Source: Tigriopus japonicus (taxonomy: Eukaryota; Arthropoda; Copepoda; Harpacticoida; Harpacticidae). From it: DNA of 64,000 nucleotides. The stretch lies in the NCBI GenBank assembly GCA_010645155.1, contig CM021317.1, positions 11,535,636 through 11,599,635 of the forward strand, in the 5' to 3' direction. The notes beneath the pieces are model-generated. The model was given only the letters and a program-made list of their open reading frames with translations, searched no databases and was not told the origin of the DNA. Shown here piece after piece: positions 24,281-34,712 of the stretch. Within the stretch, counting starts at the first letter, position 1, and every line of letters starts with the position of its first letter. Made by a program: the position numbers and the translations under genes.

Positions 24281-25857
24281 GATTATGTATGAACTGTCTC
24301 ATGTTCTTCTGCCTCGCAAGTGACGTCATCACTGACGTCCTCCTTTTGTTTACATTTTCAAGTGCGCCTACCTGCTTTATATTTACCTTGGCCGTGACAG
24401 TCGAGCGAAATTCTGCCCATTCAAAACACCTTCTTGCGCGCGTCGGCGTCCCTGAAGGGAAATCGAGCTTTAAATCAGGCCGTGTTTTCCAGCCGAGCTC
24501 TCCGTAGGGCTGCCATTTTCTGACTTGATTTCTTATTGAGTGGGGGGGAAATGGGTGTAAAAAAGAGGAAAGCGAAACACAAATGATTGGAGCTTGATAG
24601 AGTTTCCAAAGTTTTGAAAATTAAGAAATGACATTTAACCAAATTATTTTATCTGGAAAAAATGGATGGGAAAACAAGTTACATCTTACGGCTTCGGCTC
24701 AATCGGCTGCCCTCGACATGAATGAACCTTTCTTTCGTTGAAAAAAATTGACCGCGTTCCCCCACAGTTGTCTCGGTCTCCGACAACTTCAGGTTCACCT
24801 CGATCGAGGGAACTCGAGCTTCTTGAACTGTACATGTTCCTCCACATGTCGATGTGTGTGAGTGAGTGTACTCTACACACGCACGTTCATTGACATCATG
24901 GACCAAAATGGCCAAGGCAAATCGACACGCTTCCTATTCAAAATGCATCATATTCTGGCGGCAGCCAAAAATTATTGACGGAGTGTGTCAATGTGCTATT
25001 GATGTCGAATCGACCTTTTTCCGCATGTCGTTATTAGATGCTTGATATTTGTTCTAGTTGATTCCCCATCCGATCTTTTGCTTGCTTCTCTAGCAACGAA
25101 CGATGCTCAACAAATAAATGGCCACAAATCTTTTGTCAGTGAAGCCACCGAGAACGACGCACCAGAGGGAAAAATTCAACCTTTGGGCGTGGGAGTTTGG
25201 TAGTTTGTTCATCGTGATGAATTACTGGCTCAAATCCTGGTCTAGCTCGCTAATCTTGACTCGGCATTCAAAATTTATTGGCGAGATCATGCACGAGAAT
25301 GCGATGGAGGGTCTCATGAATCACACGGGCATGCTAAAAATAGTAGCCCTCGGTCGGGTCATCCCGAGATAATCATTATTACTTCTTGTACATTTATTCT
25401 TTTATTCTGCTTTGTTCTGGAATCGCCGAACACGACCATTTCAAAAAGTAGAGACATGATTCCGTATGATTGTTTGAGGTTCAGGTGGTTCTTAAAGAAA
25501 AAGACGACAACGATCGAACATAGCATAATTGGTTCCAAAAGCTAATGAAGGGGTACTGACCGAACTAAACAATGTCGCGTTTTCCCTTGGGGAGCACGGC
25601 TGAGTTTATGATTGGAGTTTGAATCGATTTCTTTTGACAGATTGAAATGAGTGAGCCATTCATTTCATTGGGCTCATCATGGAGGACCGTGACTAGGAAA
25701 CGGGGATTCAAACGACGGAAAACAGCAATAAAAGTTGGGATCAAGAGACAATGAATCATGGCGAGTAGAGTAAGTGAGCTGGGAGACGATTCGGAACCAA
25801 ATCGACAAGTTGCTACTAGAATAATCAGGGCTATTTGCATCATCAGCCTGTTCATCA
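24281..25857. other. Intergenic region downstream of the finger/HTH gene
   Basis: Holds a perfect TGACGTCA at 24321-24328 followed by a second ACTGACGTCC half site, a pattern seen in arthropod promoters. TTTATT at 25393-25406 (two AATAAA on the minus strand) lies about 455 bases past the stop of the minus-strand gene and is a plausible polyadenylation region. The frame 25118-25372 is unrecognised. Confidence 0.4.
24321..24328. promoter_or_regulatory. CRE/ATF-type palindrome TGACGTCA with adjacent half site
   Basis: TGACGTCA is followed two bases later by TGACGT. A paired arrangement is less likely by chance than a single site, but no adjacent start site was identified. Confidence 0.3.
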
Positions 25858-28800
25858 TCATTCGATCGCTGGATGATCAACCTCATAGCTATCGGCGATC
25901 AAAGCCAATCCAAACGAGGAGTTTGAGGATTGCACGGGTGATTTGTGATTGAGGGTGTCTACATCATCGGAGTTACGTTTGAAGGCGTTCTTCATGACTT
26001 GCAGAAGCTCGTTTCTCCGATATGGAACAATGGCAGTTATGGGAGCTTGGTTCGTTATAGGTTCTTCCAAAAGGTCTGAACACTCGACGTCCTGAGAGGG
26101 GCTCTAAAACAAAAAAAGTTTTTTTTTTAAATTTGATGTTACATAAACCATGGAAGATTAATCTTAACTTACCGAGATGCCCGACTCGTCGGCTTCGGGT
26201 TGTCGCACAGCCATGATTTCCGCCATCGTCTCGATTTCGGGCTTGGGAGAGGCCATCATCAGGACCTCTCGTTTTTTCCACCAAGTTGACACCGTGGATA
26301 TCGGACATTGAAGATCTCGTGCCACCTGGATTTGCGTCTCTCCATTTTGAATTCGCTCCAGAGCACTGATTTTAACTTCTTTGGGGAACATGAGCCGTCC
26401 ATCGGAAGCCAACAAACTCGGCGAGGATCGGCGTTTCTTTCGCATGCGGGAAGACGACACCGTCGAGGAGCTGCTGGCTCCACTATCGGTCGATAACTTA
26501 TCATCGTTGTCGGAAAGATGATCGGGCACTTCTTCGACCAGAATATCCTCATTAGCAGGTGCCCGCTCTAAATCTTTCAATTGTGAAGGAGAGTAATCCA
26601 AAGTTACACGAACGGCTGACGACTTGGGCGGAGGTTTCCGATCGAGTGATAACTCGACATCTAAGGATAACCTTCTCTTCTTTCCCTCCGAAGCTTGATC
26701 GTTCTTGACACTTGTCAATGCGGTCAATTCTTCAGTATGAGTGGTTGCCCGGCGTTTGATAATATTGGGCTTAACCTCGTTGTAAATGGCATCAAAATGA
26801 AGCTTGGGAGTAATTTTGGTGTCTGCTTCAACGAGATCAGACAGACTTGCTCGTCTTTTGGGTTCGATCTTGGGGGCTGGACCCACGAATAAATCAGAAT
26901 CGCTGAAACGACGCTTCGGAAGCTGGCTTTTGGGGAGAGAAAGTACTGCGAGATTATCAGAGTTCGTGATATCCTCTTCATTGTGCCTAAATTCGGATTC
27001 CTCTTCAAATTCTCTGATCTTCACTTGAAGATCCCGCTTCTGCTTGTTGGACCCATTGGAGTCATAACTGTCTCGAAGACTTTTATCTCGCGCATAATTC
27101 ACGGTAGATCTTCGAGGTCGATCGGGCAGAGGCGAATCTCTGGATGATGTCCCATTATTGGGTTCACCATTCACAGGCCTCGTGGATGTTTTGGCCTTCT
27201 TGGCTTTGGGCTCAATGGAAGATCCAGGAGGCTTCCGGTTCCGTTTCTTCATACGCTTTTCCAATCGTGCCTCATTCCGGGTCTTTTTAATCAGGTCCTT
27301 TTGAAAGCGAGTGTTCCTCCCACTCATTGGAGGAGGTTGGTCGAACTTAGCAAACCTTGCTTTGCGCCTCTCCGCTGCTTCCTCTGAAAAATTACATTAA
27401 AAGAAGGGTATAACACATGTCATGATGGATAAATGCAAAAATACCTTTCAACATACCCCGTTCGCGTAGTTTCTCAGGATTCAAGTCTTCTTGGGCCTTA
27501 AGCACTTTCTTCTTCTTCTTTTTCTTCTTACCCTCCTCCCAATTCACCTCTCCACCACAAACCAAGATGTGAGCGTAAAAATCGTCTCTCGAATCTTGCA
27601 CAACACCGCACTTTGTGCATCTCATCTCAGGCTCTTTTGGGAGTAACTTTAAGTGATCGGCATAGACACTCTTGGAGGTACGACGACCCCGGCCCAATTT
27701 GTTTGGGTCTCCGGTGGGTTTGGGGGCCACGAGTTGACGACCCAATTTTGGGTACATCATGCCATTATTAGGGAGGTTAAGTTTGGCTTGCATCGTAAGG
27801 TGCGAAACTAAACAATAGGGATGGGCGTCCCATTTGTGATGCATCACTTCGCGGAGGTCATCAAAAATCTCGGCACACACGGAGCACATGAACACGTGCT
27901 CATTTTCCCATTCGCCATTGAAGTCGCCCACGTAGCGATACTCTTTGGGGGCGTTCCGTTTGCGCTCTTCGAATTCACTGGCAGTCATGTACTTGACAGA
28001 TCGACCCAATTGCTTTAGGTCTAACCCTTGGAGTAAGACGATCAATGATCGCTTCTTGACGGACTTGGCCGGGCTGGTCGATTCACTATCGGAGCAGCTC
28101 AAAGTCCGTTTCCGAGGACGATGTTTGACGAGAGCCTGATCAAAAGCCACTTTCATCTTCTGTTGTTCGGACCAAGGGAAAGAAGAGAGTCCCTGAAGAA
28201 ATCGACGGTTCTCGCTTTGAGCGTTTTCAAATTTGTGCCATGAAAGGATGTTGTGAGAGATCTCCCAGCCTCCGGATCCCCAAACATCACGAGTGCTCCA
28301 GGGGCCGTTCACGTTCATTTTCACCTTCTCCAAAGTGCCCAGCGAAGTCTTGGACCTCAAGTAGAGACCATCGTGGCTGTCAATATGATTGATGGTGCCA
28401 TGCAGATTATTGAATGTGGTCTCTGGCACAGAGCGAACGGAGGCAGACATGTAATCGGCAAAGTCGTGATCGTAAGGACGGCCCAGGGAAACCCATTTGG
28501 GCATTTTCGATTTGGAGGAGGAGGATGAGGCAGTCAAAGGAGCTAATATGGAGATGGGCGAAGCCGCACCCGTTGACTTTTGACACGTCGTGGATTGTTG
28601 TCTATGGGCGAAGAGATCATGAAAAGTAGTGAATCCTATATTGCATTGGAGGCAGATGTAATCCAAGGGTTGGACCGTGAGGGATTTGACAATGGTCGTG
28701 GCTTTCTCCACTTCAGATGCGCGACGAATGGGTCTGCGTTTAGGGTTGGGATTGAGGTCCGGAAGGATCTCTTCAATGGAGGGAGAGATCATCTTTTTGA

Positions 28801-30205
28801 AAGATGACGGCTCGTCTTTGGGTTCAGTCTGCCGGTTGTTGGGCGAATCTCTTGCATTGGAACTAGGACCAGATTGGAGCGGGTTGTTGGCTCCGGGGGC
28901 TCGTTTCCGTTGGGACGACTTGGATTTCCTAGGCTTCTTGGTGAGAAGTGGGCGTTTTCTTCGCTTCTTTCTCGCCGCCTGGCCACTCACTGAGCTATCA
29001 GGACAAGTTTGGCTTTTTACCACCTTTGTCTCAGAGATATCCTCTCCGTGGGACGGATTATCACCCCCATTCCCGCTTAATCTATATGCTATGTGCGTTT
29101 GACTGTCAGTTCGCCCGGAGCCACCACTACTTTCAGCGGGCAACTCCGAGGATTGTTTCCTCGAGCTCATTGGTTTCCCACCCCTTTTTGCTGGTTTGTT
29201 CTTACATAGCTCACTCGAATCCGAATTTTTCGGGTTCTTCAAAGGCTTGTCATCCTCACTGTCCATCTCGTAGGACTCTTCGAAACTCACGTCCAGCGTC
29301 TCATCTTCAATGGACAACGAGACTAAGGCATTGGTGGTGAATTTACACTTGCGTTCCGGACGACGACTCGAATTCTCGCTCCCTTCCGAACTACTCAGAA
29401 GCTCATCCTCGATCACCGGCTCCAATTGCATGGCCTTCTGAACTTGAACCCGTCGTAAAGGCCGATCTAAAGCACTTTGGGCCTTGGGCGATCGAGGGGC
29501 GGACCAATCGACCACTTTCGAACGACCTATTCTCCGCTTTTTTGACAGTTTGAACACACCTTGCAATGACACACTGGTGTTTTCCTTCTCAGAAGAGCCG
29601 AGCGATCGCTTCCCTACGGACGCTGGACGCGTTTCTTTCTCCTCGAAATCCTCGGGGCGATTGCTCTTTTTCGTGGCCTCGTCAAGAGCGTGCTCGGCCA
29701 GATGACGGCTCAATTCAGTCCGTTGATTCCACAACAAACTACAAAGATGGCAGCGAAACAGGCCGGGTTGAGGGCTGCCCTCGGGATCCCCCGAAGGCCA
29801 AGGGGGTGAGGGCGAGAGGGCGGGGCCGGTGAAACTACTGAGATGGGCTAATTGACGGTCAGCCTCCGAGAGGTATTGAGGGTTGATGTGACACTGGATC
29901 TGATGGATTTTGAGCAAATCGCGATGAACGAAGCCGCTTTTATCGCAGATGTCACATCGAAAACTTTGAGCGAGGCCGTTGTGATGGCCGAGATGAGAGA
30001 TTTCTTGGGCCGGAAGGGGCTGCCATATGAACGCATTGAGCGTTTTGGGTTCCGAAACGGCACTGACCGACTCTTTGATGGGCGGTTCCACGTCGTTGGG
30101 CGATCCCGAAGGCTGAGGAGTGGAACACGAAGGACCCGGTTCCATGGGGACGACGGTGGGCTTGGAGGCCGGACTCGTCGCGGAAGCCGACGTTTCTACG
30201 GTCAT
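25858..30205 (-). CDS. Large nuclear C2H2 zinc-finger protein with psq/CENP-B-type helix-turn-helix
   Basis: Exons on the minus strand are 30205-27457, 27383-26173 and 26103-25858, with clean GT-AG borders and phases that add to 4206 nt (1401 residues). I chose the ATG at 30205 (MTVETSASATSP). The frame is open a little further, but only through a non-ATG start and across a likely acceptor (TTCCAG) just upstream. Five C2H2-like fingers are visible. Finger 1 (CDICDKSGFVHRDLLKIH) is near residue 84 and finger 2 (CHLCSLLWNQRTELSRHLAEH) near 152. Finger 3 (CLQCNIGFTTFHDLFAH) is near 517, finger 4 (CSVCAEIFDDLREVMHH) near 775 and finger 5 (CTKCGVVQDSRDDFYAH) near 861. Between them lie long Ser/Lys/Glu-rich disordered stretches with several basic nuclear-localisation-like clusters. 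A helix-turn-helix (KISALERIQNGETQIQVARD, then CPISTVSTWWKKRE) lies near 1245-1290. It is probably a DNA-binding chromatin or transcription factor. I cannot assign an orthologue. Confidence 0.85.
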
Positions 30206-31440
30206 TTTGGTGATCGAGCGACCTGGAACGAATCGAGGGGCGCACTTAAATTCATTCTGAGCATCCAGCGAGTGACATGGATCAGCTAGATCCGGTCGAC
30301 CCACACTTTGAGGGAATGGGTAGGGTGAGGCTGAGAAGAACGGAGCTTACGCGTGTCGAGTACGCGAGAAGGGCCAAGGGTGACCTTGATCCGGACCGGG
30401 CTTAACTCAGGTGCATTTCCCTTCGGAAACTTTCGATCAGATAATAAAATTTACGCGTGCAACAAAGAGGACGCGGCACGAGGCTCTCTTTGCACCGTAC
30501 CAAAACAACGGACTAGCGGAAAGATGAGCGTCCTATGTTAGCGGACCACCATCTTTCTATCTATCCAACCAACCAAACTCTCCTCCCCCCTTGCCCCTTG
30601 TCCCTTGCGCCCCTTGCCTCTTCCCCTCTGTCTCTTTCAGCCGCTCGGAAAAGGAGAGCACGCGTGGTCTCGGTGGGGTTGCGATTCGATTCGATTCGAG
30701 CCTAATCGAAGCCAAAAGGAAGCCAGTCCGAAAATCGATCGTTTCAGCGGAATTCACCCTGATCCCTAAGTATGTCGTACCCGAGGGACGCCTCTCGCGT
30801 TCATTTCCGACGGCCCCCCGAACACGGAGAGCTTCATTTCCCCAGCGACACGAACGAAAGGAAAGCGAGTGGACTCACCTGGCCAGAGGGCATCGGCATC
30901 CTGCCCGCGATGAGAAGGATGCCAGAGTGCGCCACGAACCGACGACACGCGGGACGGGACAATCAATCAATCTCGCCCGACGTACCCGGATGACCGCCCG
31001 AATGGTGAAGCTACGCTCCGGTCGGAACCCGGGGGCGTGCTCTAACTGGCCAGAGCCCAAGGGCACACTCGAAGCACCCGGGGCGCGAGCACGGCCACAG
31101 GCGCCGGGCATAAAAGGGGGAGGGGGAAAGGGTACTTCTTCTTGTTCTACGGGCCCACCTAGTCTCGAGACGGCTGGCTTCCACGGGGTTGGTTGGAACC
31201 TATGGTTTGAACCCGCTCAGCTCGCTCGGCACTCACGAACGAGGAAGGAAGTCAGGCAGGGAGGAACGGGGGTGGGGGGAGCAAACCGTGCCCACCAAAC
31301 CACCAATCTCTCTCTCTATCTTTCTATCTATCTAGGCATGGATATACTTATAGAAGTGGCTGCGAAGACAGCTGTTGTCGTTGTTTTTGGAGAGCCCAAA
31401 GCGGTCCCGAGAAGTGCAGGATAGGGAAGGGAGTGTCATG
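30206..31440 (-). promoter_or_regulatory. GC-rich upstream region of the finger/HTH gene
   Basis: The most GC- and CpG-rich non-coding stretch of the window. It likely contains the promoter and 5' UTR of the minus-strand gene. A plus-strand CATAAAAG at 31109-31116 resembles a TATA box but has no gene behind it. The plus-strand frame 30591-31424 (277 codons) is long, yet it is rich in Arg, Pro and Gly with no domain, as expected of chance frames in GC-rich DNA. Confidence 0.4.
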
Positions 31441-31619
31441 GACTCAATATTCCATATTTTATACTAAATCAGTGAATAAATTGTCTAGACATCATTCTGG
31501 TGTGTTTATCTGTCTCTGAGTGATAATTAAATACACCCCACTCTTAGGTAAATCACGTTCACCGCTCATCATTAACCCTATTCAACTTATCCAGAAATTT
31601 CAATTATAAGTACCTTACA
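31441..31619. other. No gene seen
   Basis: Short AT-rich spacer before the inverted repeat copy. Confidence 0.4.
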
Positions 31620-32575
31620 ACACCATCAAAGTGAAGAATATACTAAAACTCCATGAAAGGGATCTGTTCTTTAGTGTATTCGGCCTGAATGATAATTCAG
31701 AGGGAAGCATCAACGACTCAACTATAAGTTGACGAAAAAATTGTTCAATCTTCAAGGAAGCCAGAGTGGCCGCGCGCACTAATGCGTTCTTATAAGAGCC
31801 GAGTATGAATGCTTCCCCAGACGGCGTAGGTTCGAATCCTGTTGGGGGTTGCATTGAAGCTGTTGGGAGAAATCCTTCAATTTACAGGGAATCGCATGCC
31901 TTGTAGCGGTGGTAAAAAGTCCGCCAAAAAAAAGATCCATGCTTCCTCTCGGTTTGGCCTGTCAAAATGTTGATATTTGTCATCTAATGGATTTCAAGCA
32001 TTTCAGATGATAAAATGTTGACTAAAAATGATGTTTAATGGGACAGAATGTGAGTAATGTGACTCTGAGCTTCATTGTTAATACCAGAGGCATATTTCTC
32101 CGAGCAGACGCTCAATGTTTATGAAAATTTGTCCGAGTATAGTTTAACCCATTGTATGAAGGTGGTATTTTTGTATAAAAGTTAATATTTACAGTTGTTT
32201 TATAGATATTTGCTTAAATTTATTATGTATTTAATACACATAATTTATTTTATTATAATTTATCATTATTAACATTCATATAAGCGTTTATTCGAGATCT
32301 ATTCTCATTTTTGTGCGAGTTAATGTTTAGAAGCACCCTCAGTTTTGACCAATTTCCTGAAAACTGAAGGCATTATTATTGAAATCAATGGCTGAAAAAA
32401 GAGCACTTTCTTATGCTGCAACTTTGTTCGTAAGTGATATTTGCTCCAAGACACATTTTTAGTTCGTCTTTTGGCAATTTGGTTCAAATTCACTGCAGAG
32501 CCCATCGTTTTAAGGGTCTTTTTGGGCAACACGTCAGCTGAAGTTCGCTTTCTGTGGTGAGAGGTTCCTGCTAGA
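31620..32575 (-). repeat. Dispersed repeat, inverted copy with tRNA-like segment
   Basis: Read on the minus strand from 32575, it follows the repeat at 3345-4023 block by block: the CAGGAACCTCTCACCACAG start, GCGAACTTCAGCTGACG, TCAAAACTGAGGGTG, and AAATATCAACATTTTGACAGG. It then differs: CCGCTACAAGG and GATTCCCTGTAAA come first, then a tRNA-like segment, then GATTGAACAA, AACTTATAGTTGAGT and CCCTCTGAAT. The two copies therefore differ in internal order or by a deletion. Two copies 28 kb apart in opposite orientation indicate a mobile family. Confidence 0.8.
31758..31853 (+). repeat. tRNA-derived segment (class II tRNA-like) within the repeat
   Basis: The plus strand reads GCCAGAGTGGCCGCGCGCAC (A-box-like) and later GGTTCGAATCC (perfect internal promoter B box), with a long variable-arm-like stretch between. 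The spacing fits a Ser/Leu-type tRNA. The 5' and 3' ends do not pair into an acceptor stem, so it is not a working tRNA. It is more likely the pol III promoter of a SINE-like element. Confidence 0.6.
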
Positions 32576-34225
32576 GAAAAAAAAGCTCAGCTCGGCCCAG
32601 ACGTGCCAGTCCCCTTTCGCCGTCTGATTCCTCGACGCTGGCTTGTTCACAGGGGATGACTTATCTCTAGCACTGACACCAAATCAGACGGAGCAACACG
32701 GCTGCCCGACCAATCACTCGGCTCAGCCGCCCAACTGGACTGTACCGACTGACGGCGTGGCCAGCCGAGTGTCAGGTTGGCCAGCTTTTTTACCTTTTTC
32801 TTTTTCCCCAAAGTAAAAGGTCAGTGACGACCAAAGATTCCAAAATATCTCTAAAATCATTAGTTCACCGAAGATCGGTAAAAAGGGGGCGGCGATGACG
32901 ACCTTGTTGTTATGACCGTAACGAGGATATCTGAAAAGTAATAGACCAAAATTTGCTCAAAATACGCGGCTCATTGGGAATTTACATAGTGCATCAGTAC
33001 AGCATTAAAAATTACAAAACAATAGAGATAGTGTTTATTTTGCTTGTCAAAAATTTGGCCAACACCAATTCCATTTGGCTAAACTGATGAAAAAACATCA
33101 GGAATGGAGTGGGCCGTCTGGCTGGATGATGTAAGCAGACAACAACAAAAAGGAGGAAAAATGACCTGTCCTAGAGCTCTCAAGTATTGAGAGTCGAAAA
33201 AAGCGACCTCAAGCGGCATTTATAGCATAACCTGTTATGGAAAGTAGACAAATTCTGAAAATCCCCTTCACTTTGCTAAGTTTGAATGCCTCTCGTACAT
33301 CCCCAGTGATTTGTAATTGGCAGCAGTTAATAGCAACTTGTTACTTATTGTATCAAGAAACAGTCTTAAATTTAAGGACATCAAGATATTTGCCTCATTT
33401 TGAAGTTATTACACGTTTAAAACGTCAACTTCAGTTTCAAAATTAGTCACTCTCTACATATGAGGAAGGAGAAAAAAGGGAAAAGGAGAGGGCTAGAGGG
33501 CATCAACCAAATCAGAGCGACCAATTTCAGACCTTAAAAAAGGGAGTTGGGGATGGGTTCAGACTTGTGGACTCTTAAACACCGTTATGACAAACCAATG
33601 CAATTTTGGTGCATTACAAGAACACAGCATTTGAAGTTAGAATAAATGGCTCTAGAATGAAACGAAAAACAAACACCAAAAACTGATAAAACTTGCATAA
33701 ACAGCAAAAGAAGTTAGTAAATAGACCGGGTCTCTTAGTACTGTGTACACTCCACGTTTTGAATCGCGAGACTCCATACAGTGAAATCATGAGATACGAC
33801 CCTTCAAGTGCAGGCATTTAGAGCCAAAAAGCAAAATTTCACTACAATAGCGTTTGATTAATTGTGAGGTTTAATCAGCGGGTTTAACATAAAATAATTG
33901 AAGAAATTGGTGTTCAAAGTATCCATTTTCACAATTCTTGAATATTCTGTGATGTATAAGCGCTTAGTTTGCTCTATGAAAGTGTTTCAAGACTTTTCAT
34001 ATTAATTTTCAATGTCAAAGTATCAAAATGAAGATATTTTGTGATGGCTTGCATTTTAGATTAGTTTAAATAACTGTATACAATCTATTTTCATAGTGGT
34101 CAATGAATTGGGTTACTGTATACTCAAATGAGCTCGACGAAGCCCATGCTATCCAGAAGGAATGATATCTTGAACTTCCAAATAATCTACAAGCTTGGAC
34201 TTCATAGTGGAGGTCAGTGAAATAG
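32576..34225. other. No gene seen
   Basis: A GC-richer patch at 32580-32790 is followed by AT-rich DNA. No domain-bearing frame. A few weak short repeats only. Confidence 0.4.
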
Positions 34226-34490
34226 GCCTATATCAGGGGTCGACAACCACTTTTGGGCCAAGGCCCATATAATTGTTTACATATTGTCAGAGGCCCACTA
34301 AAAAGACGTTGGTAGGTTCAGGGGCCCACAAATTAATGATCATAGAACTTTGGGCCCACGTGTCCAGTACTATGGATGTCTCGCAGGCCAACTATTTTGA
34401 CCTTTCCCCATGGCTCCTGGGCCCACCAACGACCACCCTTGGACCCACATGTGGGCCGCGACCCACCGGTTACCTACCCCTGGCCTATAA
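34226..34490. mobile_element. hAT-type MITE (249 bp) with 8-bp target duplication
   Basis: The element runs 34234-34482, from CAGGGGTCGACAACCAC to GGTTACCTACCCCTG. The CAGGGGT...ACCCCTG ends are typical of hAT elements. The 8 bases outside are GCCTATAT on the left and GCCTATAA on the right, a target-site duplication with one mismatch. The interior is rich in GGCCCA/TGGGCC words. No transposase. The three-phase open reading through it is incidental. Confidence 0.85.
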
Positions 34491-34654
34491 TTATTAAGTT
34501 GAGACTTATCTCCACCCTTCAAAATTTGAACAAAATGAGCTGCTTTCAATGAGGATGGAAATACGATTTTCTTTGCACAACAGAAAAAGATGGCTCATGA
34601 CAGACACTTTTCGCATGCTCAGAATTGAAATATGCAATTATTTTAGTGCTTCCA

Positions 34655-34712
34655 ACCTGCAATCTTGGACCCACACGTGGGCCGCGCCCATCGGTTGCCT
34701 ATCCCTGATCCA
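34655..34712 (+). mobile_element. 3' end fragment of the same hAT MITE family
   Basis: CTTGGACCCACACGTGGGCC, then CGGTTGCCTATCCCTG, closely matches the right end of the element at 34234-34482. The left part is not recognisable, so this is a truncated or diverged copy. Confidence 0.65.

Noticed and set aside
25565..25861. Signal-peptide-like minus-strand frame overlapping the stop of the finger/HTH gene
   Set aside because: It starts in a run of ATG triplets created by ATGATGATG at the stop; no splice logic or family match.
30591..31424. 277-codon plus-strand open frame
   Set aside because: No domain, Arg/Pro/Gly-rich composition as expected in GC-rich DNA, and no splice or homology support.
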